Part shown: one piece after another, positions 17,649-26,168 of the stretch
How positions within the stretch are numbered: the first letter of the stretch is position 1
How the letters are laid out: each line of letters starts with the position of its first letter
DNA from: Niveispirillum fermenti
GTDB lineage: Bacteria > Pseudomonadota > Alphaproteobacteria > Azospirillales > Azospirillaceae
Length of the DNA stretch: 64,000 nucleotides
Direction: 5' to 3'
Assembly: GCF_048066175.1 (NCBI RefSeq)
Contig: NZ_JBLTXA010000001.1
Coordinates: 62,001 to 126,000 of the forward strand
Notes under the pieces: model-generated
Told to the model about the DNA's origin: nothing
Database searches by the model: none
What the model saw: the letters and a program-made list of their open reading frames with translations, nothing else
Made by a program: the position numbers and the translations under genes

Positions 17649-19855
17649 TCCTCCGTCGTGAATCGTTTTGAAGCTGCGGGGCGATGGGCGCGATGGGTTC
17701 CGTCAGCGGCAGGTGTTGGGGAAAAGGCAGGCCGGCCAATGGGCGGCGAAGTTTCAAAGCGCATTTCGGTGTCGCCCGGCTGCTCACCCTCAGCCTCCAT
17801 GCCGGGGAGTTCCCTGGCCTGGCCGCCCCTTGCCTTGAAGTCGAACTTCATGAACAGGCGCTTTTCGATGCGCTCCAACTCGTCGGTGCCAAGGATGGCG
17901 CTTCCCAGTTCGGCGGCGTCGGCGGCCTCGTCCGCCTGCCCCCGGATGGAGCGGATGGCATCGGCGACGATGTGCGAAGACAGGTGTTCCATGTCCGCGT
18001 TGCGCCGACCGAGGTCCCTCGCGGCGGCCGTCCATTCCCACCAGGTCACGCCATCAAGCGCTAGGCCGTCCATGGCCGGCGGAACGCTGATCCAACCATC
18101 CGGCGTCTGGACGGAGACCCTTCCGAGGTCCCAGCGGCCAACTTTTACAGTCACCTCGCCCAGACCTGCCTTGCGACGCAGTTCCTGGAGTTCCCGCGAC
18201 TGGTAGTGGATCCCCAGGATGCGGACGCCCTGGTTGGAGATCCGGCGCTGGCACGGAATGCCGAAGACGCAACGACGGGTATCGTCATCTGGAGGCGGCA
18301 GCACCCCGAACTGGGCGACCAGCCGATTCCAGGTCTGAAGCGGCGTTGCCCCCGCCAGTTCAGCATGCGGGCGATTATGATAGGCATCGACTACATAGCG
18401 GACGAGGGTGCGGTTAAGGGTTTCCAAGTTGACGCTGGCATGGCGTTCGGCGTCGTAGTCCCCCTTCTCCACGGGATTGGAAAAGGTCTGGCCCTGGAAG
18501 TACCGGGCGAACTCGCGCTGGAAAGTCCCGAAGACCCGTTCAATCCGACCGCGCAGTTCGGGGACACCCGCTGGCGGGTAATGGTCACCTGCACCAAGTG
18601 CCGCGATGGCCAGTTTCACCTGTTCCGCCCGGAAAGACGGGCCATTGTCCATGCTGACCGTCTCCGGAATGCCATGCATGTTCCACGGTGACCGGCAGCC
18701 GACCGCACCGGCGATTTCGGACTTGTCACGGACGACCATCTCCAACGTGGCAATGGCGCTCGCCGACGATGGCGCTGTCGTGAAGCGCATGGCCAGGATG
18801 CAGCGTGTCGCGCAGTCAATTGCGACCGACACCCAGACCCGGCCGATTGCGCCGATCTTCTCCCGCTGTTCGTCCGTCAGCAACTCCCAGATGCCGGACT
18901 TTGAGAGCAATACCTGGAGAGACACCTGCCATTCATCCATCTCCACGACTTCAAGGGGACGCCCCAAGGGGTCACGGCTATAGATAATGTTGAACTTCTG
19001 GCGTGCGGCTTCCGCACCGTACCGACCGGCGGTTACCGTGAACGGATCAAGGGTCCGGTTCAGATGCTTCCAGAATGTCTGGTAACTGATGCTTTCGATC
19101 GGCTCTAGGTTCGCGACCGACCGTTCCCGGTTCTTCTCGTCCAGGGCCATCCGATAGTCGCGGTAAATCATGATCTTGCTGTCACGGTTCGCGCTGGCAT
19201 AGCGCCCGACATGTTGGTTAACCAGGGCCCAGGCATCGCCAGACTTCCGCGGAGTTCTGTTGCCGCGCCCCTTCGTGTTCGAGCAGAGCGCGACGGCGAC
19301 GAAGCCGCCGTCGCGGAAATCGCGCAGCCAACGGCGCAGGGTGGACGGTGTAGGAGGAAGCGAGACATTGACCTGAACTTCGCATGAAGCCCGGCGGCCG
19401 GGACGACTGCCGGAACTGGTCGTACGGGTTGCCGTTGCCTCATCCCTCACGATCTGGGCATGGATTTCGGCAATGGCGATCTTCATCGAAACGTCAGATC
19501 GGGTGACGTCCTTCCGCTTCGCCTCCATTTCCATGAACATCTCGCAGTAGGCCTTGCGGCGCAGAATCCGGCGCTGTTCATCCTGGGGAAGGTCGAACAG
19601 CGCCACGTCCCGGCCCTTGGCACGGCGCGCTGCCGTTTCGGGAAGGTAGAACCCCTGCTTCACGATGAGGGTGCCGGCCTGGGCGAAACGGGCGATTTCG
19701 TCATGAGGCAGGAACTCGCGGACGTCGTTGTCCTCGACGCGGGCCAGGTGGTGGCCGCGATCGCTGGTGGAGACAGGCCGGTAGGCCTGGCCGTTCAGCA
19801 AGACCTGGTCATGCTTGGTGAGCCGATAGTGAACCACTGAATGCTGCATCATCAT
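17645..19855 (-). CDS. tnsB: TnsB/TniA-type DDE transposase
   Basis: 736-residue transposase of the Tn7/Tn5053/Mu superfamily. The catalytic triad is visible as Asp307 (VEMDEWQ), Asp403 (VSMDNGPSF) and Glu439 (GRIERVFG), with D-95-D-35-E spacing. A helical DNA-binding N-terminal region and a beta-barrel Mu-type C-terminal domain flank the rve core. No catalytic residue is missing. It is preceded by tnsA with a 12-bp gap. Confidence 0.93.
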   Translation of the reverse strand: MMMQHSVVHYRLTKHDQVLLNGQAYRPVSTSDRGHHLARVEDNDVREFLPHDEIARFAQAGTLIVKQGFYLPETAARRAKGRDVALFDLPQDEQRRILRRKAYCEMFMEMEAKRKDVTRSDVSMKIAIAEIHAQIVRDEATATRTTSSGSRPGRRASCEVQVNVSLPPTPSTLRRWLRDFRDGGFVAVALCSNTKGRGNRTPRKSGDAWALVNQHVGRYASANRDSKIMIYRDYRMALDEKNRERSVANLEPIESISYQTFWKHLNRTLDPFTVTAGRYGAEAARQKFNIIYSRDPLGRPLEVVEMDEWQVSLQVLLSKSGIWELLTDEQREKIGAIGRVWVSVAIDCATRCILAMRFTTAPSSASAIATLEMVVRDKSEIAGAVGCRSPWNMHGIPETVSMDNGPSFRAEQVKLAIAALGAGDHYPPAGVPELRGRIERVFGTFQREFARYFQGQTFSNPVEKGDYDAERHASVNLETLNRTLVRYVVDAYHNRPHAELAGATPLQTWNRLVAQFGVLPPPDDDTRRCVFGIPCQRRISNQGVRILGIHYQSRELQELRRKAGLGEVTVKVGRWDLGRVSVQTPDGWISVPPAMDGLALDGVTWWEWTAAARDLGRRNADMEHLSSHIVADAIRSIRGQADEAADAAELGSAILGTDELERIEKRLFMKFDFKARGGQARELPGMEAEGEQPGDTEMRFETSPPIGRPAFSPTPAADGTHRAHRPAASKRFTTEE

Positions 19856-19867
19856 GATCCTTTCTGC

Positions 19868-20668
19868 TCAGGCAGCCATGGCGGGACGGTGGAGGCGGAC
19901 CATCGCCAGGTCGCCGATATGCGTTCCGTCGGCGAGTTCCAGCCCACCCTCGTCGATCAGGTTGACGACGGCGTTCAGGGCACGGGCGGGCGGGAGGCCG
20001 GACATCGCAACCAGGCTGCGGATCGGCACGGTCCCCCGGACACCGGCGGCGACCTGCGACGTCACCTGCACATCCTCATCGTTGCGGCAGGCCCGTGCCC
20101 TGAGGATGTGGCGGGCGTCGGCGACCTTCGCCCGCGGAACGTGCTGTTCGGTACAGATCTCGAAACGGTCAGCGAAGCCGTCGCCCGTCTGCCGGCGGAT
20201 AAGGGCGATGGTGTCCTCAATCCCGGAGGACCCGACCTTGGCGAGCGGCTTGACGGCATATGCGATCCGCGCGCCGGACACGGTCTCGACCAGAAAGTCG
20301 AACGTGTGCCGCGCAGCACGACCGTCCCGCCGGACATAGGCGATGGCGGGCGGCTGGTCATGGACGGCGACGATGCGCCGGTCCGTCAGCAGCAGGTAGG
20401 CGAGGTCGCGTTCGAGGGCGCTCTCATAGACGACCGCCCTGCCCGACACGGGATCGTGGATCGATCCACGGCACGAGAAGCGGCTGTTGGCTGCCGGCTT
20501 CCTCGACGCGATGGAAGGGAGCGGCGGGTTCCATACCCCGTCCGCGGTCTTGCCACCGACCGGCTGGTCGGGACGGAGAGCGTTGTCCTGATCGGAGGGC
20601 CTGATCGAGAAGAGATCCAGGCCGGCACGCTTGGCATGGAGATGTTGGGAAACGAGATACTGGCGCAT
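19868..20668 (-). CDS. tnsA: TnsA-like heteromeric transposase endonuclease
   Basis: 266-residue protein whose central part has the PD-(D/E)XK TnsA layout: ESALERD (Glu82/Glu86), HDQPPAIAYVRRDG, HTFDFLV (Asp124) and AYAVKP (Lys140). In Tn7, TnsA cuts the 5' ends so the element moves by cut-and-paste. Here the residue equivalent to Gln130 of Tn7 TnsA seems to be Ala138; the effect is unknown. A C-terminal winged-helix-like part follows (VRGTVPIRSLVAMSGLPPAR). Its position ahead of tnsB supports the call. Confidence 0.82.
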   Translation of the reverse strand: MRQYLVSQHLHAKRAGLDLFSIRPSDQDNALRPDQPVGGKTADGVWNPPLPSIASRKPAANSRFSCRGSIHDPVSGRAVVYESALERDLAYLLLTDRRIVAVHDQPPAIAYVRRDGRAARHTFDFLVETVSGARIAYAVKPLAKVGSSGIEDTIALIRRQTGDGFADRFEICTEQHVPRAKVADARHILRARACRNDEDVQVTSQVAAGVRGTVPIRSLVAMSGLPPARALNAVVNLIDEGGLELADGTHIGDLAMVRLHRPAMAA

Positions 20669-20886
20669 GATCGCCTCATCGGGCTGCCGGCAACCGCATC
20701 ACGGTTTGAACCGGCCGAACATTGGGGCCATCGAGGCAAAGGGAGGGCGGCGCTGTCAGAAACGACGGCGTTCGGAAACCCAGACCCCGACGGTGGCGGG
20801 CAGGCAGAGCAAGGCTCAGCCTATGAGGCGCGCCGGACGACCGTCGGTGGAATGGATGGTGGCGTGAGGGGCGGTGGGGGCCGTGC
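20669..20886. other. gap inside the transposition operon
   Basis: About 220 bp between the FtsH-like gene and tnsA with no convincing coding frame, promoter or terminator. The tnsA ribosome site (GAGGCG) lies at its edge. Such a large gap is unusual in an otherwise overlapping operon. Confidence 0.4.
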
Positions 20887-22962
20887 TCATTGCACGGCCC
20901 CAGCGTCATGCGACATGGAGGCGACGATCTCCTCCACCTCGGCCCCGGTCAGGGTACCGCGGTCGAGCAGCAGGTCGGCGACGGCATCCAAGGCAGAGCG
21001 GTGGCGGTGGAGCAGATCCTTGGCCGCCTTGTACTGTACTGAAAGCTCGGCCTCGACCTGAGCGGCGAGGGTCGGATCCTGGCGCAACATCGCGGCGACG
21101 TTCTGCGGGGAGACCTCGCCCTTCCAGGCCAGACCGTCGCCGAAGCCGTAGGAGCCCAGCATCTGCGCCGTCAGGGCGGTCGCCTTCGCCAAGTCGCTAT
21201 CGGGATGCCCGCCGGAACCGTTCGCGGGCATCCCGTAGACGATCTCCTCGCCGGCGCGGCCGGCGAGCGTCACGCGGATAAGGGCCCGCATCGACGCGCC
21301 TGTTTCCAGGCCGGACGACCGGAAATGAGCGCCGGAGTGGTTCGGCAGGACGGTGACCGACCGCAACTGGCCGGGCAGTTCAAGCGCACCGGCCACAGCA
21401 TGGGCCGCCTCATGGACGGCGATCCTGCGCTGATGGTGGATCGGCAAATTCAGCGCGGGAGAAACCTGGGCGAGAAGGTCCGCGATGATCATCTGGCGGC
21501 CTGCCCGGCGCGCGAGACGTTTGGCATTTCGCACCCAGAACTCGACATCGGCGCCAGTCCCGCCCAAGCCTGCCGCCGCGACATCGGAGAGGTCAGCGTC
21601 AGGAAGATGGCGGTGGCCGAGATGCTCCCTCAGGATGCCCGCCAATGCGAGTTGGTCCGGCGGAAATACGGGGATAACGCGGTCGAAACGGCCGGGCCGG
21701 AGAAAGGCCGGGTCGATATTCAGCGTATTCGCCACCCCCAGGATGATGACACGGTGTTTGACCGCTTCGTCAATCCTTTGCAGGGCCTCGTTGACGACCT
21801 GGATACTGTACTCCCTGTTCCGACCTTCCATCTTGTCCCGGACGCCGAATGAGTCGGCTTCCTCCAAAAGGAACAGGCAGCCGCCGAGAGCTTGCGCCTG
21901 CTCGAAGCTTTCGCGCATTGCTTTGAGCATGTGGCCTTGGTGACCTGCCGACTGCCACTGTCCGTAGGAACCGATCACCAGCGGGAGCCCCGCGCTTCTC
22001 GCCAGGCGCGCCGCAAAGGTGCTCTTGCCAGTACCAGGCGGTCCGACAAGCATGCATCCCTTGTCAATCTCGTCGGCGGACAGGATCCCGGCGTTATAAT
22101 CGGCCAAATCCTTGATCAGGTTACGGGCCCACTCCACTGCCTCGTCCATGCCGCTAAGCCCGTCCAGGGTCGGGCCGTCGATGACAGGCATTCGAACCTT
22201 CGCCTCCGCCAAGCGCGCCAGGCGTTCGATCCACTGGTCGGCACCTTCGTCGAACCGGTGAGCGAAGCGGAGGTCGGTAGGCGTCAGAAGCCGGCACAGC
22301 CGATCCGGTACGGAAACATCCGGCCGAACGCCGAACGCAGCCGCCGCCGCGTCAGCCAACACGGCAGCGTCGACCAAGGGGATCGAAACCTGATGATCGG
22401 CACCGTTCCGGACGATCTCAGGGGCCTTGGCTTCAGGCGGAACCAATACGAGAACGCCCTTTCCGTCATCGAGGGCCCTGATGATGCCAAACTCGACGGA
22501 GTTGTCGCCCAGGGAGGCCCTGTCGAGGTCGTCGACGATCAACCACTCGTCGTACACCCGCTGCGACTGAAAAACGTCAGCAGGCCCCTCGGCATCGGTG
22601 TTAGGAATGCCATCCTGCCCCTCCCGCAATTCTGCAGCGGCTGCCTCCATTTCACGTTGAATGGATGCATTCACGCGATCACGAAACGCCTGGGAAATCG
22701 CCGGCACCCATGCCGGCGAACCAATGTTCACGACAACGACTTGCCCCGGCTGTTCAATGGCGGCCGCCGCCTCCGGCTTGCTGGCAAGAGCGCGATCCAA
22801 TAGGACGGATGCCGTGGCGGCGTATGGGGTCGGCCGATCGGCATTGTCGGGCTCGACCGCGTCGGCGGCCTTCTCGGCGTCGAGATGCTCAACGATCTGC
22901 TTGTTGTAAGCCTTTGATAAAGCAGACAGCGTGGTGGGCGGTCGGTCAAGCTGCGAAGACAT
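20887..22962 (-). CDS. FtsH-like AAA+ ATPase with M41-type zinc protease domain
   Basis: 691 residues. The N-terminal 260 residues are not FtsH-like; they contain strand/helix segments (GQVVVVNIGSPAW, DEWLIVDDLDRA, GVLVLVPPEA) resembling a degenerate ATPase lobe, and there is no transmembrane helix. The AAA+ core has Walker A GPPGTGKS (307-314), Walker B LFLLEEAD (363-370, Glu in place of the first Asp) and LRPGRFDR (421-428, arginine fingers). The peptidase part has HEAAH (517-521) and a likely third ligand Asp590 in HPDSDLAKAT. It is the first gene of the leftward unit ending in tniQ, so a soluble unfoldase/protease acting with the transposition proteins is the main hypothesis. The ATG at 22962 follows AGGCAGG. 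Confidence 0.82.
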   Translation of the reverse strand: MSSQLDRPPTTLSALSKAYNKQIVEHLDAEKAADAVEPDNADRPTPYAATASVLLDRALASKPEAAAAIEQPGQVVVVNIGSPAWVPAISQAFRDRVNASIQREMEAAAAELREGQDGIPNTDAEGPADVFQSQRVYDEWLIVDDLDRASLGDNSVEFGIIRALDDGKGVLVLVPPEAKAPEIVRNGADHQVSIPLVDAAVLADAAAAAFGVRPDVSVPDRLCRLLTPTDLRFAHRFDEGADQWIERLARLAEAKVRMPVIDGPTLDGLSGMDEAVEWARNLIKDLADYNAGILSADEIDKGCMLVGPPGTGKSTFAARLARSAGLPLVIGSYGQWQSAGHQGHMLKAMRESFEQAQALGGCLFLLEEADSFGVRDKMEGRNREYSIQVVNEALQRIDEAVKHRVIILGVANTLNIDPAFLRPGRFDRVIPVFPPDQLALAGILREHLGHRHLPDADLSDVAAAGLGGTGADVEFWVRNAKRLARRAGRQMIIADLLAQVSPALNLPIHHQRRIAVHEAAHAVAGALELPGQLRSVTVLPNHSGAHFRSSGLETGASMRALIRVTLAGRAGEEIVYGMPANGSGGHPDSDLAKATALTAQMLGSYGFGDGLAWKGEVSPQNVAAMLRQDPTLAAQVEAELSVQYKAAKDLLHRHRSALDAVADLLLDRGTLTGAEVEEIVASMSHDAGAVQ

Positions 22963-23394
22963 GGTGATACCTGCCTTGTCCAAAGTCGTCGGACCTTCGG
23001 CACAGAAGTGCGAAGGCGGCTACGCTTTGCGCAGGTCACAAGGACGGATGTCAGGAAACGACCGTGTTCCTTGCGCCTACGCGGCGCAGCATATCTTTCC
23101 CGACGCCAAGGACATGGCCGGAGCCATCGTGGCGTTCACGTCGAGGTGGAGGTGGAGGATATGTGAGGAAGCATTTGTCATAGCCATATAGTTGCTTGAG
23201 CGGGGTAGGATGTCAATCCCAGAATTCCGGAACGGTTGAAAAACTCTATCCGCCCTGCCCTGCACCGGATTCCAGGGCTGCCAGGGGCCTCTCCTGGCAG
23301 CTGTTGTCCTACCCATGCGGCCGGACAGGGCAGCGATTACAACGGTTACGTGGCCGGCAACGGGATCGGGCGGTGAAGCAGTTCACCACTGACA
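22963..23394. other. intergenic region upstream of the FtsH-like gene
   Basis: About 430 bp without a supported gene between divergent units. It holds the leftward promoter, a hairpin at about 23273-23300 (gcTGCCAGG...CCTGGCAG) and near its right edge GGTGAAGCAGTTCACC (23371-23386, imperfect palindrome). If the Tn7-like element has a right end inside the island it should be here, but no repeat matching the tniQ side was found. Confidence 0.45.
23188..23216 (-). promoter_or_regulatory. candidate sigma-70 promoter of the ftsH-like/tns operon
   Basis: On the minus strand, a perfect TTGACA (23211-23216) is separated by 17 bp from AACTAT (23188-23193). It lies about 220 bp upstream of the FtsH-like start, leaving a long leader that includes a small frame (MAMTNASSHILHLH...) of unknown relevance. 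Confidence 0.55.
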
Positions 23395-23423
23395 TTGACT
23401 AAATAGGATAACATAAAATAATA
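23395..23423 (+). promoter_or_regulatory. candidate promoter of the ribbon-helix-helix gene
   Basis: TTGACT (23395-23400), a 17-bp spacer and ATAATA (23418-23423) lie in a sharply AT-rich stretch, directly before the gene. Confidence 0.5.
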
Positions 23424-23444
23424 AATACAATTATGGAGAGTCTA

Positions 23445-23846
23445 ATGCCGCCACTAAGCCGCCGTCGCACGATTATTACAAACGATGATCCCGCGTTGGA
23501 CGAAATGAGGCTGGGGCAGGCGTCTGAAATCCATAATGTCAACGTTGCCGGCAAGCGGACCAGCCTTCGGCTGCGCGGAATTGAATGGGAGAGCCTGCGC
23601 CTCATCGCCCAGCGTGAGGGTTGCGACCTCTCCCACGTCGCCACGGAGATCGACAAGCGCCGCGGCGATACGTCCCTTGCCGGTGCGCTGCGGCTGTTCG
23701 CGATCGCCTATTTCCGGGAACTGCTGCGTCTCAAGGAGGATGTTGCAGGTTTCAGCCCGGTCCAGATCCTCCAGGCGCTGGCAGGGCCCCAGGACAATAT
23801 CGGGGCGGATGCGGTACACGGCGGTCGCGACCTGGCACCGGCCTGA
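23445..23846 (+). CDS. ribbon-helix-helix domain protein (RHH_4-like)
   Basis: 133-residue protein. The core from about residue 38 (RTSLRLRGIEWESLRLIAQ, then DLSHVATEIDKRR, then LAGALRLFAIAYFRELL) matches the alphaproteobacterial ribbon-helix-helix family PF13467, DNA-binding or adaptor proteins. The ATG at 23445 follows GGAG by six bases; the ATG at 23433 would overlap that site. It is divergent from the FtsH/tns operon, so it might regulate it, which is inference. Confidence 0.72.
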   Translation: MPPLSRRRTIITNDDPALDEMRLGQASEIHNVNVAGKRTSLRLRGIEWESLRLIAQREGCDLSHVATEIDKRRGDTSLAGALRLFAIAYFRELLRLKEDVAGFSPVQILQALAGPQDNIGADAVHGGRDLAPA

Positions 23847-24036
23847 TCACGGCGATGATCAGCCCCAGTCCCAGATCATCGGCCTTGCCGGCTTGGCGGT
23901 GGAGACATGTTCCTGTACCGGAATCGGGGGCGGGCCTCCGGCGTTTGGCAGCGACCAGCCGGAAGGGACTGCCGACGAAGTCTTCCCCCGATATGGTATG
24001 CGGTACCGTCGTGCCTTTCTCCTCGAACTCGTCCAT
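23752..24036 (-). CDS. possible small protein, antisense to the RHH gene end
   Basis: 94-residue frame beginning MDEFEEKGTTVPHTISGEDF. It has a GGAG ribosome site six bases before the ATG and a TATAAT-like box about 20 bp upstream (24047-24055). Its last third overlaps the RHH gene on the other strand and reads as low-complexity Pro/Arg sequence, so the true product may be shorter or the frame spurious. I recognise no family. Confidence 0.35.
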   Translation of the reverse strand: MDEFEEKGTTVPHTISGEDFVGSPFRLVAAKRRRPAPDSGTGTCLHRQAGKADDLGLGLIIAVIRPVPGRDRRVPHPPRYCPGALPAPGGSGPG

Positions 24037-24163
24037 GGCGATCTCCGTATATTATAGAACAAAAATGGAACATCTGCCAAGCGCCAGAAAAAACGCGGCC
24101 CGCGGTTGAACGGTCACGGAATAACCGGTAGCCCTGGCTTACGCCATCGCCTGGGAGATCCGC

Positions 24164-24382
24164 ATGCGCCGCCTGCCCCTGCTCGCCGCCGTCCTGGCCG
24201 CTACGTTGCCGGTCGCCGCGATGGCGAAGGACACCGTCAAGATCGCCACGTTCATCCTTGGCGGCCCCGTCGCGCGCCACGCCAAGGAAGGTTCCTTCGG
24301 GGTCCTGGTCTATTCCGAAACGTCCAGGGACGATAAGAAGCGGGTCAGCGACCACTGCCCTGTTTCGATCGAGATTCGATGA
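24164..24382 (+). pseudogene. probable internally deleted secreted EEP-family nuclease/phosphatase
   Basis: 72-residue open frame with an intact signal peptide (MRRLPLLAAVLAATLPVAAMA). The next residues, KDTVKIATFI, look like the first strand of an endonuclease/exonuclease/phosphatase domain, and the last residues, RVSDHCPVSIEI, match its C-terminal SDH motif. The roughly 200 residues that should lie between are absent, with GPVARHAKEGSFGV at the join. This suggests an in-frame deletion. It could instead be a genuine small exported protein. The stop overlaps the next start by ATGA. Confidence 0.5.
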
Positions 24383-24597
24383 AGTTTCCGCCCCGTATAT
24401 CCGGCGCAGCCGGTGCGCTGGCAATCGCGTCCGTTGTGGCCTTCGTCGTCGGCGTTGCTGCGCTGCTGGCGTCGATCTTCTGGATGGGATCGGTGCTCTT
24501 GCCGTTGGGGATCGCGGGCATCGTGGGCGGATGGCTGCTGTTCGAACATTCGATGCAGCACATCGCCAGGGAGAACGGCATGGATGCCGGTAGATGA
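24379..24597 (+). CDS. small two-helix membrane protein
   Basis: 72 residues with two long hydrophobic stretches (GALAIASVVAFVVGVAALLASIF and GSVLLPLGIAGIVGGWLLF) and a polar C-terminal tail. It is translationally coupled to the preceding frame. No family recognised; an inner-membrane location is predicted. Confidence 0.6.
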   Translation: MKFPPRISGAAGALAIASVVAFVVGVAALLASIFWMGSVLLPLGIAGIVGGWLLFEHSMQHIARENGMDAGR

Positions 24598-24665
24598 TAG
24601 TAGCGGCTGTATTTCACGGCAGGTCGGTTAATGGGGGCTTTACAGCCCCCATTTGTGCCGCGGGT

Positions 24666-24998
24666 TTACTGGACGACTACCCAACCTGAATCAGCCCGTG
24701 TGAATTTCATTTCCGTCGTACCTCCCGCGTTGTTGAGCCAAGGTCCATCAACACGAACCGTAACCGTGCAGGCGAAGACGGCGCTTCCATTGACCTTGGC
24801 ACAACTCAGTTTCTTGAATTCACGCAGCACCATCTGCTGCCCACCTCCAGCTGCCTGGGTCGCCTCATTCGCCTTGTCGAACTGGGCCCGGATCGCATTG
24901 CGCATGTCATCCTCCCCCGGCTCACCGTTGCCGCACCCCGCCATCGTCAGCAGCGGCACCAGGGTCAGCACCCGGCAGTATTTCAAAATATTGCTCAT
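24666..24998 (-). CDS. small lipoprotein of unknown function
   Basis: 110 residues. The ATG at 24998 follows a very good AAGGAG. The signal peptide ends in a lipobox (LTMAGCG), so Cys is lipidated and the protein anchored in a membrane. The mature part (MRNAIRAQFDKANEA..., FACTVTVRVDGPW) resembles small orphan lipoproteins with one compact alpha/beta domain. It is upstream-adjacent to no obvious partner. Confidence 0.7.
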   Translation of the reverse strand: MSNILKYCRVLTLVPLLTMAGCGNGEPGEDDMRNAIRAQFDKANEATQAAGGGQQMVLREFKKLSCAKVNGSAVFACTVTVRVDGPWLNNAGGTTEMKFTRADSGWVVVQ

Positions 24999-25134
24999 TT
25001 CATCTCCTTCATTCGTGGTCAGTGGTCGAATTGAACCGGCCCCACTTGCCTGGTCATCGCCAGGCCCGTCGGGACGTTGTGAATGCGGTGGTCGGAAGTC
25101 GGCCCTCGACTGCAATGTCTGGGGCCTACCTCAA

Positions 25135-25761
25135 TCAGCCGAACGAATGGCCGCACGCCTTGAGGTTCGTCGCGAACTCGTCGTAGATCGTCTCCACAAG
25201 GTCCTCGTGAAGACCGGAAACAAGGGTTTCTCGCCGAGATCCATAAATCAGGTAGATGCAATAGCCATATTGGCGCACGAAATCCGCATTAGCGATTTGG
25301 CTGGCGTTTTGGGTACCGGCGGCGAAGGCCCCAGCCGCACCGGAACCATAGAAGGCGGCCGATGGTGTTCCCTTAGGCGGGGTAGTCAAGCCCCATCCAA
25401 TGGCCCGCACATGATCAACATCGAAAAGTTTCTCTGCCTGCGGGATGGAGATCCGTTGGGCATTGATCTCAATTCGGGTCGTTGCAATGTGACCGCCCCG
25501 TTTAAAGAGCAGCCAAATAATATAGAACACGCCCACAAAAGGCATGATTGCTGAAATAAAGGCCAGACCAGAATATGGAGATGCTGTTGAGGCTACAACG
25601 ATGGGCAGAATGATCAGAAAAATCAAGGAAAGAAAGATTTTCCCTCTCCTTGATTTCTTTACGAATACATCCATGATGATCTTGTCACCTTCCTTTGTGG
25701 TCTTGTAGTCATAGGCCGGCTCAGTGGCCTGCGGCGTGCGGGCGGGATCGCGGAGAGACAT
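25135..25761 (-). CDS. membrane protein of unknown function
   Basis: 208 residues with two adjacent transmembrane helices near the N-terminal third (IFLSLIFLIILPIVVAST and LAFISAIMPFVGVFYIIWLLF). A cytosolic C-terminal domain follows, with TTRIEINAQRISIPQAEKLFDVDHV reminiscent of bacterial PH-like modules. The ATG at 25761 is preceded by AAGGA. Codon use is more AT-rich than chromosomal neighbours, in keeping with transfer. Confidence 0.62.
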   Translation of the reverse strand: MSLRDPARTPQATEPAYDYKTTKEGDKIIMDVFVKKSRRGKIFLSLIFLIILPIVVASTASPYSGLAFISAIMPFVGVFYIIWLLFKRGGHIATTRIEINAQRISIPQAEKLFDVDHVRAIGWGLTTPPKGTPSAAFYGSGAAGAFAAGTQNASQIANADFVRQYGYCIYLIYGSRRETLVSGLHEDLVETIYDEFATNLKACGHSFG

Positions 25762-25817
25762 CTGATGCATCCTTGGGCTAAGGCTTCTGATGGCTGGTGG
25801 TCGCCGTTGCGCGCCGA

Positions 25818-26168
25818 TCAGCCGGAATAGGTCCATTCCAGGCCACCATCGTTGAACGCCAGGAACTCGACGTTCAGGTATGTGTCCGCGTCGTTGCCGC
25901 CGGAGACCTTCAATCTGTCGTAGGGCTGACGGACGATGGAATGGGCGCCACGCGAACCGGACAAGCCGCCGACATCTACGCCTCGCCTGCTGTCAACGTA
26001 ATAATTGTAGTTCAGCGTCACCGCCGATCCGACCCCAACGCCGAACGGGTAGTAGCGCGTCGGCGGCGCACCGGGGGTCGCGCGCGTTTGGTCGGTGGAG
26101 GATGAGCCCACGCAGCATGGGCAGCCACCCGGGTGGGGCGGTAACGAATCGTTCTCGTTGGTAGGCAA
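25818..26168 (-). CDS. hypothetical protein, TTG start
   Basis: 116 residues starting at TTG, supported by a near-perfect AAAGGAGG eight bases upstream. It has a CPCC cluster close to the N-terminus and a Gly/Tyr-rich middle (YYPFGVGVGSAVTLNYNYY), with no signal peptide or transmembrane helix. It lies just upstream of the membrane-protein gene on the same strand (57-bp gap), so the two may be one unit. No family recognised. Confidence 0.55.
   Translation of the reverse strand: MPTNENDSLPPHPGGCPCCVGSSSTDQTRATPGAPPTRYYPFGVGVGSAVTLNYNYYVDSRRGVDVGGLSGSRGAHSIVRQPYDRLKVSGGNDADTYLNVEFLAFNDGGLEWTYSG

Noticed and set aside
23077..23316. Small leader protein upstream of the FtsH-like gene
   Set aside because: The frame has no ribosome site and overlaps the candidate promoter; it may only be leader RNA.
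23480..23500. Left attachment-site copy of the tRNA-Lys 3' end (TGATCCCGC)
   Set aside because: Only 9 bases match, inside the RHH coding region; too short to support an attachment core.
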